A stretch of DNA of 64,000 nucleotides from assembly GCF_030247195.1 (NCBI RefSeq), contig NC_080672.1:92886113-92950112 (forward strand), written 5' to 3'. Positions 23,924-36,060 of the stretch are shown here, piece by piece. How positions within the stretch are numbered: the first letter of the stretch is position 1; the number at the start of each line of letters is the position of its first letter. The stretch comes from Topomyia yanbarensis. Taxonomy: Eukaryota; Arthropoda; Insecta; Diptera; Culicidae. The notes under the pieces were generated by a model, which searched no databases, was not told where the DNA came from, and saw only the letters and a list, made by a program, of their open reading frames with translations. The translations under genes and the position numbers were made by a program.

Positions 23924-24464
23924 TCATCTTTCATCTTTCATCTTTCATCTTTCATCTTTCATCTTTCATCTTTCATCTTTCATCTTTCATCTTTCATCTT
24001 TCATCTTTCATCTTTCATCTTTCATCTTTCATCTTTCATCTTTCATCTTTCATCTTTCATCTTTCATCTTTCATCTTTCATCTTTCATCTTTCATCTTTC
24101 ATCTTTCATCTTTCATCTTTCATCTTTCATCTTTCATCTTTCATCTTTCATCTTTCATCTTTCATCTTTCATCTTTCATCTTTCATCTTTCATCTTTCAT
24201 CTTTCATCTTTCATCTTTCATCTTTCATCTTTCATCTTTCATCTTTCATCTTTCATCTTTCATCTTTCATCTTTCATCTTTCATCTTTCATCTTTCATCT
24301 TTCATCTTTCATCTTTCATCTTTCATCTTTCATCTTTCATCTTTCATCTTTCATCTTTCATCTTTCATCTTTCATCTTTCATCTTTCATCTTTCATCTTT
24401 CATCTTTCATCTTTCATCTTTCATCTTTCATCTTTCATCTTTCATCTTTCATCTTTCATCTTTC
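23924..24464. repeat. (TCATCTT)n array, about 77 units
   Basis: About 541 bp of the heptamer TCATCTT with no interruption that I could see. Because 7 is not divisible by 3 every plus frame is open and reads as repeated 7-residue words (SSFIFHL), giving false frames of more than 230 codons. Such perfection over 77 units means recent expansion or ongoing homogenisation. Confidence 0.95.
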
Positions 24465-25850
24465 TTACACTTATATTGATTGCAATTTCAAATCTCAGTG
24501 CTTTTTCATTGTTAAAATCTTATTTTTTTTATTCCGTACTTGTTTTCTTTTTTATTTGTATGCTTTTTTGTAAAAAGATTCTTTTTTACAACTTTGGGAT
24601 TCATTTATCCTTTATTCCTCTTCCTTTTACCATAAGTATTCCATCATCCTTGCATCTTCTTGACAGTTTCTCTTTCTTTCCTCTTTTTCGGCTTTTTCTC
24701 TTTCGTTTTTTTTCTTCTTCGCTTATTAATTTTTCAACTTTTTTCTCTTTCCACTTATCTCTTTGCGCTTTCACCCTTCCTATACTTCTTTCCTTCCTCG
24801 TCGTTCTATTTTACGCATTCTTTGCTCTTTTTTCTTTTTAGTGTACTTACTATTCTCTTCATTTTTTATTTCAGATTCATCTTTTCTTTTCTTTTTCTTT
24901 AATTATTTTCCTATTTGCGATTTCTTTCATTTCTTCCGTCTTCCTACATATTTTATTTTGTTCCTTTCTTTCTACTTTCTGTACTATTTTTTCTTTTTTA
25001 CTCCTGTTCCATCTTTATTCGATTTTTCAACTTTATTATCGTTTCATCTCTCTTTCTTTTTTAATCTTATTCTTACTTCTATCTTGTATCTTCCATCTTA
25101 CTTCTATCGCTTCCTTTGTCCTGCGTTTTTAAATTTCTTTTTTCTTTCTTTTTTTTATATCTTTCTTCATTCTTCGAACCTGCTTCTCTCTTCTTTCGTT
25201 TCCATGCCATCATCTCTGGTTTTCTTCGTCTTCCTTTTTGTTTTTTGCTTCTCCCTTTGTTCTTCTTTGTCCGTTCAATTTATTTCTTTCTCCTCAGTTT
25301 TTCTCCATTATTTTCATTTTACTCTATGCTTTCTTATTTCTTCATTTTACTTTATTTTTTTGTCTAATTCCTTCTTTTCGCTTTCCTTACTATGCTCATC
25401 ATATTTCGTTCTCATTCCAGCGAACCTCTTCTCTCTTCCATATTCCTTCCAGCGTAGACGTTCCAAACTTCTCTTTTCTTTCTTCATTCATTTTTTATTC
25501 TTTATTAATGCAACCCTACAGTTTCTTTTATCTTCTTCACAAATTCGATTTTCGTGTTTCTTTTTCTTTTCTCTTTTTACTGTATCCATTATTCTTTTTT
25601 TTTACCTTCATTTATTTTGTTTTTTCATTTAGTTTTTTTTCCTTTCCATTTCGCTTAATGTTTCACTTGGTTTTTCTTTTTTTATTGTTTCTTCTTATTT
25701 TCCATTCCCATTTCCTAATTCCATTTCTATTCCTAATTCCAATTTCCATTCCTAATTCCTATTTCATAGTTCTAATTTCTTATTTTCTAATTTATATTTC
25801 CAATTTCCGATTTCCAATTACCAGTTACCAATTCCCAACTTCTTTCGTCA
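24465..25850. repeat. T-rich pyrimidine tract without fixed unit
   Basis: The plus strand is overwhelmingly pyrimidine (words such as 'ttctttc', 'cttcatt', 'tttccaattcc'). From about 25700 it shifts to 'aattccattt' words. The long frames here (for example 24763-25632) are rich in F, S and L only because of base composition and are not genes. Confidence 0.8.
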
Positions 25851-27957
25851 AATTTGAAATTTGAAATTTGCAATTTAAAATTTGCAATTTGCAATTTGAA
25901 ATTTGAAATTTGAAATTTGAAATTTGAAATTTGAAATTTGAAATTTGAAATTTGAAATTTGAAATTTGAAATTTGAAATTTGAAATTTGAAATTTGAAAT
26001 TTGAAATTTGAAATTTGAAATTTGAAATTTGAAATTTGAAATTTGAAATTTGAAATTTGAAATTTGAAATTTGAAATTTGAAATTTGAAATTTGAAATTT
26101 GAAATTTGAAATTTGAAATTTGAAATTTGAAATTTGAAATTTGAAATTTGAAATTTGAAATTTGAAATTTGAAATTTGAAATTTGAAATTTGAAATTTGA
26201 AATTTGAAATTTGAAATTTGAAATTTGAAATTTGAAATTTGAAATTTGAAATTTGAAATTTGAAATTTGAAATTTGAAATTTGAAATTTGAAATTTGAAA
26301 TTTGAAATTTGAAATTTGAAATTTGAAATTTGAAATTTGAAATTTGAAATTTGAAATTTGAAATTTGAAATTTGAAATTTGAAATTTGAAATTTGAAATT
26401 TGAAATTTGAAATTTGAAATTTGAAATTTGAAATTTGAAATTTGAAATTTGAAATTTGAAATTTGAAATTTGAAATTTGAAATTTGAAATTTGAAATTTG
26501 AAATTTGAAATTTGAAATTTGAAATTTGAAATTTGAAATTTGAAATTTGAAATTTGAAATTTGAAATTTGAAATTTGAAATTTGAAATTTGAAATTTGAA
26601 ATTTGAAATTTGAAATTTGAAATTTGAAATTTGAAATTTGAAATTTGAAATTTGAAATTTGAAATTTGAAATTTGAAATTTGAAATTTGAAATTTGAAAT
26701 TTGAAATTTGAAATTTGAAATTTGAAATTTGAAATTTGAAATTTGAAATTTGAAATTTGAAATTTGAAATTTGAAATTTAAAATTTAAAATTTGAAATTT
26801 GAAATTTGAAATTTGAAATTTGAAATTTGAAATTTGAAATTTGAAATTTGAAATTTGAAATTTGAAATTTGAAATTTGAAATTTGAAATTTGAAATTTGA
26901 AATTGAAATTTGAAATTTGAAATTTGAAATTTGAAATTTGAAATTTGAAATTTGAAATTTGAAATTTGAAATTTGAAATTTGAAATTTGAAATTTGAAAT
27001 TTGAAATTTGAAATTTGAAATTTGAAATTTGAAATTTGAAATTTGAAATTTGAAATTTGAAATTTGAAATTTGAAATTTGAAATTTGAAATTTGAAATTT
27101 GAAATTTGAAATTTGAAATTTGAAATTTGAAATTTGAAATTTGAAATTTGAAATTTGAAATTTGAAATTTGAAATTTGAAATTTGAAATTTGAAATTTGA
27201 AATTTGAAATTTGAAATTTGAAATTTGAAATTTGAAATTTGAAATTTGAAATTTGAAATTTGAAATTTGAAATTTGAAATTTGAAATTTGAAATTTGAAA
27301 TTTGAAATTTGAAATTTGAAATTTGAAATTTGAAATTTGAAATTTGAAATTTGAAATTTGAAATTTGAAATTTGAAATTTGAAATTTGAAATTTGAAATT
27401 TGAAATTTGAAATTTGAAATTTGAAATTTGAAATTTGAAATTTGAAATTTGAAATTTGAAATTTGAAATTTGAAATTTGAAATTTGAAATTTGAAATTTG
27501 AAATTTGAAATTTGAAATTTGAAATTTGAAATTTGAAATTTGAAATTTGAAATTTGAAATTTGAAATTTGAAATTTGAAATTTGAAATTTGAAATTTGAA
27601 ATTTGAAATTTGAAATTTGAAATTTGAAATTTGAAATTTGAAATTTGAAATTTGAAATTTGAAATTTTAAATTTTAAATTTGAAATTTGAAATTTGAAAT
27701 TTGAAATTTGAAATTTGAAATTTGAAATTTGAAATTTGAAATTTGAAATTTGAAATTTGAAATTTGAAATTTGAAATTTGAAATTTGAAATTTGAAATTG
27801 GAAATTGGAAATTGGAAATTTGAAATTTGAAATTTGAAATTTGAAATTTGAAATTTGAAATTTAAAATTTAAAATTTGAAATTTGAAATTTGAAATTTGA
27901 AATTTGAAATTTGAAATTTGAAATTTGAAATTTGAAATTTGAAATTTGAAATTTGAA
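25851..27957. repeat. (ATTTGAA)n array, about 2.1 kb
   Basis: Roughly 300 units of the heptamer ATTTGAA. Visible interruptions are AAATTTAAAATTTAAAA near 26777-26790, a 6-bp unit at about 26902, TTTTAAATTTTAAA near 27665-27678, three ATTGGAA units near 27798-27818, and another AAATTTAAAA pair near 27862-27878. Most interruptions come as adjacent identical pairs or triples, as expected from duplication of mutated units. Each unit includes the self-complementary AAATTT. Confidence 0.95.
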
Positions 27958-28160
27958 AATTGAAATTTGACATTTGAAATATGAAATTTGGAATTTGCAA
28001 TTTGAAATCTAGAACTTGAAATTTTAAATTTGAAGTTTGTAATTTGAGATTTGAAATTTGAAACTTGAAATTTGAAATCTAGAACTTGAAATTTTAAATT
28101 TGATTTGACTTGAAAGTTGGAAGTTGAAATTTGAAATGTAGAACTTGAAACTTGAAATTG
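27958..28160. repeat. decayed edge of the ATTTGAA array, ~70-bp period
   Basis: Units become irregular, and a longer word ('gaaatctagaacttgaaatt') occurs at about 28004 and 28074. This shows a higher-order duplication of roughly 70 bp at the array edge. Confidence 0.75.
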
Positions 28161-30030
28161 TCGTCTTTCTTCTTCTCACCTTCTTAATCTCTCATGTTTT
28201 CTCTTTCTTCTTATTTCTTTCCGATTTCTTCCTTCTCTTACTTCTTTCCTCCTTCGTCGTCCTATTTTCCTTAGTTTTTTGCTTTTTCTGTTCCTTTCTA
28301 TTCTGTTTTGTTTTTTTGTTCGATGGATGCATCATTTTTCTGTTTCTTCATTTTATTTTTTCTCTTTTTTTTGTTTGCAATTTTCTTCCACTTCTTCTAC
28401 CTTCATTCTTATTTCTTTAGTTCTACTTCCTTCATTAGTCTCTCTTCCTTCTGTATCATTTTCTTCTTTCCTTCTTTTTCTTCTTTATTTGATCTTTCTC
28501 GATTTTAACTGCTTTCTTTTTATTTGGCTCTTGATCCTTCGTTCTCATTCCTGCGAACCTCATCTCTCATCCAATTTTTTTCCTACATAGACGCTCCTAA
28601 CTTCTCTACCTTTTTTTATTCATTTTTACTTTTTACATTCATTTTTTGTCTTTCTTCTTGCTTCTGGGTTTGAACTTTAAATGTTAAATCTTTAATATTG
28701 AACTTTGAATTTAGAATCTAGAATTTTGAAATTTGAATTTTGTATTTCGAATCTTGAATTTTGAATTTTTGAGTCTTAAATTTTGAATTTTGTGTTTTGA
28801 ATTTGGAATTTTGAATTTCGTATTTTGAATTTTGATTTTTGAATTTTAAATATTGAATTTTGGATTTTTTAATTTACAAAAATTTTGAATTGGGAAAATT
28901 TAATATTCAGTTTTCGATATTCAGTTTTCCAATTTTTTAATTCAAATTTTCTAAACTTTAACTTTTTCCTGTGTTCTCTTTCCTATTCCTATTTAATGTT
29001 TCCTGCTTTCATTTTCCTATTCCGTATTTTCTATTTCCTGTTTCCTATTTCCTATTTCATATTTCCTTTTTCCTATATCCTATTCCCTATTTTCTGTTAC
29101 TTATTTCCAATTTCCTATTTTCAATTTCCTTCTTTTTATTTATTATTTCTTATTTTCTATTTCCTATTTACTGGTTTGTTTTTATATTTTCTGTTATTGA
29201 CACCAGTTCTTTCCGTTTTCTTTTTTTCATTTTTCGTTGCCTCGTCTTCAATATACCTTAACCCGATTTTTGTTAATTTTCCTTTTCCTTCTTTTCGTTC
29301 CATTTTCATTATAATTTTTCTTTTCATTTTGTTTCCATTTAATCCATTATACTTCGTTTCATCCCTGATTTTTGTTTTCTTCTTTTTTCATTTATCACTT
29401 CGACTTTCTTCCTTCAATTTTTCTTTGCTATTTTTATCTCATGCTTTAACCATTTTGCCCGATTCTTTTATCATACATCTGATCTGATATTTTTATTTTT
29501 ATAAATTATCCTTTATTCTTTCCTCTCTATTCTTTATCTTCTATTATTTTCTCATTTTCCTTGAATCCTTATCATTTGTCCTATATCCACTTATTATTTT
29601 GCCCATTAGTTCCTTTGTTCATTTGTCCTCTTGTCCATTTGTTCTCTTGTCCATTTGTCCTCTTGTCTATTTTTCATCTTGTTCCTTTGTCCATTTTTCC
29701 ATTTGCCTATTCGTCGATTTATCCATTTGTTCATTTGTTCATCTTTCCAATTGCCCTCTTTTTAATTTGTCTTTTTGGCCATTTGTCCTCTTGTTCGTTT
29801 GTCCATTTGCCCATTTGTCTACTTGACAATTTGTCCATATATCTGTCTGTTTGTTCATTTATCCCATTTGTTTATATATCCATTTGTTCATTTGTCTATT
29901 TGCCCATTTACTTATTTGTCCATTTGTCCCTTAGTCCATTTGTCCATTTCTGACCATTTGTTCCTTAGCTGTTTTGTCCATTTGTCCTTCGTGTTTTGTT
30001 TTTTGTCATTTGTCCTTTATCCTTTGTGCA
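28161..30030. repeat. T-rich simple sequence with successive word families
   Basis: Pyrimidine-rich DNA with local word families: 'gaattttgaattttt' (28680-28890), 'tttcctatttcctattt' (28985-29175), then 'catttgtcc/tcttgtcc' units of about 10-12 bp (29580-30010). All are too diverged to be a clean array. Frames such as 28885-29487 or 29561-29953 are low-complexity artefacts. Confidence 0.8.
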
Positions 30031-32940
30031 CACCATCTGTACCTCCTTTTTGTGGACAGGATTTCGTAAACATCAGCGTACTTTCTCTTGCATATTTGCA
30101 AAGGTCGGAAACCTTTGGTATTTACATAACGTAGTAGAGCTGTAAACATGAATTGACGTTTTGCAACTCGAAACATAAATTGAACAATGCTTTATCGCTA
30201 GCAACCGTAGTGAAATATTCCAAACTAGGCAAATGAAACAAAGGCGAAATTTTCCTCTGTAGTCCGCAGTTATTTTCTTTTTTTCAAAGCAAAACTTCCT
30301 CCAGAGAAAAAGTTCAACATTTTCCATCGAAACACAGTGCAAACAAAAACGGAAAATTCCGTTTGACGAAGGACGCTTTCTTTCCTGCAGCTCACGTAAC
30401 CAGAAATTTTCATTAAAGCCTAAACGTGCCGTCCGCCGGCTTGTGTTCCACCGTCGACTAAAACTACATAAATTGTTTCATTAGCCCCAAAGGACCATAG
30501 CTTCCGTTCCCGTGCACTGCCGCTGCCAGTTGGATTCTAAGACGGACTAGAAGCAGGGGATTATCGGGATATCGATTATAATTTTATTGTTTCGACTCCC
30601 GCATCCTCCGCGAGGCACACGATAGCGCGAAGCGAGCCATCAATCGCGAAGATATAGACCAATAAAATCGAAGAGTTTGATCTTTTTTTCTTCCCCCGGG
30701 AAGGATGTAACTTGTGTGCACTATATATCAGAGCGTGTGAGATTACGGGGGGATCACGAGGGTAAGTGTGGCTCAAACAAAGACAAGTGAGTCATAAAAA
30801 TGGGAGCCGGCCGAACAGAACACACACTTTTTCGAATGCTGTTGACGAGTTGGAGTTTTATCGCTGCTGCTCGAGATGAGTTCGATTGTAACCAGATGGG
30901 CTCCGTTCCGAGGAAGCTTCTTCGCAAGTGCGACGCTATTCCGAACATTGTGCCATTTATGTGGAATCGTTTGGCGGCGAGACAATAACGGCGCGCTTTT
31001 ATGGTGGTAATCAATTGAAGCTAATGTTTGTAATCGAATGGGAGTTAAGATAAGAATGAGAAACGAGTTTTTGGTTTCTTTATGAAGCCGCGTGGTTTTC
31101 CGTCCAGTCTGGTGGAGACGGGTGGTAGCTGGAGGATAGTGAAGTGGTTGTGCAATTCGACACAAACTAGGAACTTGTTTCGCTTTTATTTTGAAACTTT
31201 TTAACACAAAGCATGTTAGCCGGGTGTGCAATACAAAACCACGGTCACAGGTTGAGTCAGCCTGCATTGCATTGTTGGTTGCGATAAGCTCATTAGCAAG
31301 TGCATTTGACCTGATACTGGGAAGTGTGTTTAGCCCCAACCACGTATGTGTATAGTAATTATAGCCTAACTAAACGAACAACAGGGGGAACAATGTCGAT
31401 AGTTGACAGTAGGGCTATTTCCATGACGATGCGACGAAAGCGAACCAGGACGGCCACCGTTGAAACAGATTATGAGGCTGGTCTTTTCGTTTTAATTGAG
31501 GTCAGTCAGTCTGTTGAGCAGATTTAATGATATTATCGCCGTTGGCGAAGGATTTGGCTCACCGATAGATTTTAATTGGTGTAACTATGATGACACAATG
31601 CGATCTATACTGGCACATACCTGAAAAAGGGAAAAAATAATTGCAATTAGTTCGTGTAATGCCAAGAATTAAAAATAATATCATTTACAGATTCGGTATT
31701 CGGTGTTTTACGAAATTGACTGATGGAAGCTTAATGGCACAGGAGTTACGCGGTTTTTGATGCACTTTCAATTATGTAGCTGACCGCGAGACCACAACAG
31801 TTAATTAAAATTTGTTATGATTAAACAGATCCAGATATATTGAAATTGTTGTATAACAAGCTTTTCGCTTATACTATTGATGAGGTTTAAGGCTTTCGTC
31901 AAATAAAATGATTCACTACAGGACACAATTCTATTCCATCCAATATAATTCCAGTATAGAATTCCACTGAGAACTCACAAATTGAAGTTGCCTTATAAAA
32001 ATAACACATTAACAAGATACATAGTACATACATTCAAACTATGCGAATGATTCCAATACCCTCCCTTCTACCGGAGAATCAGTAGCATTTTAATCCGTCA
32101 CGAACGCATCCTTTTCCTGCGGGATGCCAGCAACGTTCCGGAACGTGCGGTAATGCTTCAGTAAATGCTCTACTTATCTCTTTGCCGTACGTATTCGCAT
32201 TTAAAATCTGAAACATTGCTGGTGTATGGATTTCGATACGTGAGAGGGTATTGCACGTACAGCCTCTTTCAACTGCATGTATATTCTCGCCCAACCTTCT
32301 TCTTTCACAAGAAAATATTCTCGTTTTGAAAAATTGAAACAAATTCAAATACGACTGTCTTCTGCACTTCTTCTGCCAGAGCAGAAGACAGCGCCACAAT
32401 TCAGCATTATCATCAAGACATTCATTTTGGAAACGTGTGGTGCTATTGTACCAGAAACAGTTCCAGTTGAAAAGTGAATGTACACAATGTTTTCGCGATA
32501 ACTTTAAAAAAAATCCGATTTTTTAAGTTGTTCATTTAGAACATTTCAGCACTTATTAAACCAATATCGATGATTTGTCAAATGTCAACGGTCCTTGTTG
32601 ACTTCCTTGAGGAAGACATTTTTTTGGTAAGATTATTATCGGATCGTTTCAAAGAAAGAATTATAATCGATCATTCAATTACTAAGAAATTTTTAATCAT
32701 AGCATGTTTTGCCAAACTCTTCGAAAAATCGAAATAACTCAACAAAACTATTCAAAATCTGGTACACGAATATCCCTCTGTATCTCCAGATCTAGTTGTC
32801 TGATTATTACGCTCTATGTAAAATTCGATAGATTACTATTGAGATCTTGAAATTAAACATTTCCTAAACTTAGTTGAGAAAAAATTTAGGTAAAAACTTC
32901 CACTACGGAGAAAATTGTTTGAAACTATCTTTGTGTGAAA
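30031..32940. other. no gene recognised; possibly single-copy DNA
   Basis: Composition returns to normal. A 188-codon minus-strand frame (30773-31339) is the longest non-repetitive open frame nearby, but it shows no domain, signal peptide or family resemblance, and overlapping frames exist on both strands. I do not call it a gene. Confidence 0.4.
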
Positions 32941-32964
32941 AGGGTACAAAATCTATAACTAAAT

Positions 32965-33285
32965 TAGTTATAACTAAATTAGTTAGGTTTCGACTTCGTC
33001 TCGTCAGAATCCGACACTAACTTAGTGACGGGACTAAGGTAGCACCGGATTGACGCTAGTTCCAAATCAAATGTTTAGATTACACTAGTTTTAATCAGGC
33101 TAAAAAATTAGCTCATTTTCTTGCGGGACCTCACGGACTAGGTGTTTGCTCAAAAGCACAAATCGTGTTTTCATGTTTGGGGCTAACGTCAATCCGATGC
33201 TAGCTTATTCCTGCCACTAAGTTAATGTCACATTCTGATGAGACGAAGTCGAAACGCAAATTCCTTAACTAATTCGGTCGAGTCG
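32965..33285. mobile_element. palindromic element with hammerhead-like cores, copy 1
   Basis: Left arm 32976-33065 and right arm 33170-33270 are inverted repeats of each other around a centre near 33117. On the plus strand 33235-33255 reads CTGATGA, then GAC-GAA-GTC, then GAAAC. On the minus strand 33007-32987 reads CTGACGA, GAC-GAA-GTC, GAAAC. CUGANGA – short stem – GAAA is the conserved core of the hammerhead ribozyme, and here the three-base stem II with a GAA loop is intact in both arms. Such cores are known from Penelope-like elements and retrozymes. No coding sequence is present. Confidence 0.6.
33235..33255 (+). ncRNA. hammerhead-ribozyme-like core
   Basis: Order of parts: CTGATGA (33235-33241), GAC, loop GAA, GTC, GAAA (33251-33254), C. 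All core positions agree with the hammerhead consensus. I could not identify a convincing cleavage triplet and closing helices I and III, because the arms can also pair with each other as a long hairpin. Activity is therefore unproven. Confidence 0.45.
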
Positions 33286-33539
33286 GTTTTTTTGCAATAC
33301 GTCACTCTGCTGACTTCAAAGTTTAGCGTATACTTTATTACGAGCACTTCAATTTCTGCATTAAGAACGATGTTTGTTAAATGAAACCAATCTACCATTA
33401 AATGAATTGAGGTTTTATAGCTTTCGAGCATTTGTTGTTCGCTTATGCATATCAATTATTCGAAAAACGAAAATTTTATGACTTCAAGCAATCCGGAAGC
33501 TTACTGACTGGATAAATTCTCACTTTTGTTGCAGTTCTA

Positions 33540-33700
33540 TGTGCGCAGTTTGTATCTAATGTGTCTTTACTATTACGCTAAAAATTTGGGGTCCCACAAG
33601 GAATTACTATTGGGCCATTTTTTAACGTTGTTCTCCGAAGCTGCTGTTTGGTATTATCTTAACTTAACTAAGTTGGCGCATAGCATTGTCACTGTGAACC
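33540..33700 (+). pseudogene. LINE reverse transcriptase fragment
   Basis: From 33588 the frame reads GVPQGITIGPFFNVVLRS, which is the conserved RT block before the catalytic aspartates in non-LTR elements (GVPQGS.LGPLLF type). The surrounding frames are broken and no other RT block is visible nearby, so this is a short relic. Confidence 0.6.
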
Positions 33701-33984
33701 TGTCACTGATTCAACCTTTTTATGCCTTTTTATTGGAACACTATTTGATCGAAAGGGTCTACTTGAAAATTTGACCGGAAAGGTCAATTGATTGAATGCC
33801 GTTTGGCCGATTGCTGTTTGACCCAATGTCTATTGCTTTCATCCAAAAGTGATAACTGCCAAAAGTGTCAATTCTATTGGGCTGAATTACCATAATAGAG
33901 AAATACATAAATTCGAAATAATTAGAAAAGCATATAATATTTTGTCTAAAATTGTGTTTACTTATTTGCTTGGAGCAGCCTCCT

Positions 33985-34430
33985 GTAACTAAGATAATGT
34001 CGCCATGGAATGTTGTCTAGTGGATATAAGTATCGTTTTTATGAGTGCAACTGGGAGCACAGACCTAGGCTACCATGATCGAGAGTAGGGACTTCCGGAC
34101 GTGTCCGATCGATGATCGCGCGAACATGGGTGTTTGTAGGTTCAAGTTTGATACCGCGTTTCAATTTTAGAAGTGCTAGAACGTTCACTCAACCAAAATT
34201 TTTTTTTTGCGATATCGCAGGAGTTGATCATGAAAGATTCGAGCGTTTGTATGTTAACGTGTTTGATCGGGAAAGTTTGTATGTCGCGTGTGTCAACGTG
34301 TATGTAACTTTACGAGTATGAATCCGATTTTATACCTGTGTAGTCATTCGCATATTCAGTATACGGCTCAGGTACTAGAGAATTCCTAGAGTCGTGTTAT
34401 TTAGTGGATAAATATTCTAAGTATTTTGCT
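33985..34430. repeat. satellite-like element, one monomer
   Basis: Carries the monomer words 'gtcgccatggaatgttgtctagtggatata', 'cttccggacgtg' and 'gagcgtttgtatgttaacgtgtt', as in the large copy at 13-14 kb, but no 5' or 3' module. Confidence 0.65.
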
Positions 34431-34434
34431 GAGG

Positions 34435-34890
34435 GTTTTTTCTAGCGGTTTTTCGAATTACCGCGGTTTTTTCACGCGGATTTTCCAATTAACGCTTGTT
34501 CCATGATTAATTCCCGCTAATTTCTTGCATCGAGCCGCAAATCTTGAACAGAAAGAACTGTGATTTTTGGTCGAAGGCTGTTGGGTGTCCTCTTTTCGGT
34601 AGACTGCATACCAATACCGGGTAAGAAGATGATTGATAGGATGCGGCCGACCCCGTGCACTGACTGTATTATTTAGTTTGTGCTGCTCCATACTAGTAGC
34701 CGTGGCAAATTAGAAAAAAAATGTTCAAAATAAAAAACTTTACTGAGTAAAGTTTTTTTTGGAAAGTTTCTGTTAAAAGCTATAGCTGATGTAGCTCAGT
34801 TGCTACTAATTTAAATAAACACTGAAGCTGGTCCCAAGGACTTCAAACCTCTGGAATACATACCCAGAGTGCAAGCTTTGCTCGTCGAAA
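34435..34890. other. no gene recognised
   Basis: Short open frames only. Possibly dispersed repeat DNA. Confidence 0.35.
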
Positions 34891-34899
34891 GAAGCCACC

Positions 34900-36060
34900 T
34901 GGTCCACTGTGCGTCTGTAAGCCACGGGACTTTAGCTGACTACGCAAACGATAGCAAGCGAACACACCTTCTTAGCTCGCAGCAAAACATGGTTATCACT
35001 TGTCACAAGTGCACCGTACCACATCGATTTCCATCTCGGTGATGCCGTTCGGACTGGCTCGCTTCCATGTACTTTGTTTTGTCAGAGTTAATAGTCTGTC
35101 CGATCCTCACAGCCTTCCTTACAAAAGGCACAAATGTCTCTTCCACTACTCCGTGATCAATGCCAACGATGTCGACATCGTCCGCGAAGACAGGAGTTTC
35201 CAGGTTCTCTGCAAAACTGTAGCTGGTCTCCATTCCGGCATTCGCACTACATGTCCAGCCGACTGTAGTTAACCGTGTTTTATCCCCATGCAGATGTCAA
35301 CATGTTTTTATACGTGGTACAGTTTGCGGTTCTTGCGTTGGCGCAATTTTCAACTCCCGTTGTGCCGCCGAGTATAGAATGCAGAATTCTTCTCTCAAAC
35401 TCACCGTGTTCTATTCGCAGCCGCAACACGCTTCGTAGCTAACATCGTTATCACATGCCACTAGTGTTCAAAGATACATAAATTCATCGACAAGCTCGTA
35501 CCATACCCAAAACCGTTGGGATTAGGACTGCCTCGCTCTGTACAAGCTACCATGTACCTAGTCATATCAGAGTTTATGTCACGCTATGTTAAACATTCAG
35601 TTAAAGAGTGCATCGCCTGCTTCAATCCATCTAACGACACAAATAAGTCTGATGTCGCTCCGGCTATTGATTTTGACACATCCAGCGTCATACTTAACAA
35701 TTTGATCAGTTTTGTCGAAAAACAACGTTCCAACATTATCTGCCACAGTTCGTTTCGTTTCATTGAATCGCACGCCGCCTTCAAATCCATAAACAAATGG
35801 TGAGTTCGAAAGTAGTATTCCCGGTATGCCGTAGGGTAATCCTCTGGCTCGTCTTGGATATTCGTTAATTCCCGCAATTCGCATTAGTATTTACCGATAA
35901 AGGATTCTGCGAACTGGCGCAATCTGCTAAACAGAACATGGCAGAATACCTTGCAGGCTGTTTTGGGAATTCCTATGCCTTATTACACTCGAAGTTAAGA
36001 CCATTCTTCTAGATAGGGCATGTGAGTCCATCCAACCTGACCAAAGGCATTTCTTCGATA
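34900..36060 (-). pseudogene. scrambled LINE RT remnant (clade uncertain)
   Basis: Read on the minus strand, the pieces in order are: an RT N-terminal block (36040-35890, FSRLRQFAESFIG type), THHLFMDLKAACDSMKRNELW (about 35800) through a LDGLKQ block (about 35620), C-terminal-looking pieces (YELVDEFMYL near 35490, GHVVRMPEW near 35250), and the catalytic FADDVDIVG motif at about 35188. The order and frames are disturbed, so the element has deletions and probably a rearrangement. RTE-like or related clades fit the motifs, but I cannot decide. Confidence 0.65.

Noticed and set aside
24000..24460. Regular array considered as a CRISPR
   Set aside because: There are no unique spacers; it is a simple tandem heptamer in a eukaryotic context.
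23655..25864. Long plus-strand frames of 200-290 codons
   Set aside because: They are translations of (TCATCTT)n and T-rich simple sequence. Stop codons are rare there by composition, and all residues follow the repeat period.
28885..29953. Hydrophobic frames resembling multi-pass membrane proteins
   Set aside because: Hydrophobicity comes from T-rich codons in degenerate simple sequence, and several frames overlap.
30773..31339. 188-codon minus-strand frame in non-repetitive DNA
   Set aside because: No domain, no signal peptide, no recognisable splice context, and overlapping frames occur on the other strand. Length alone is not enough in 64 kb.
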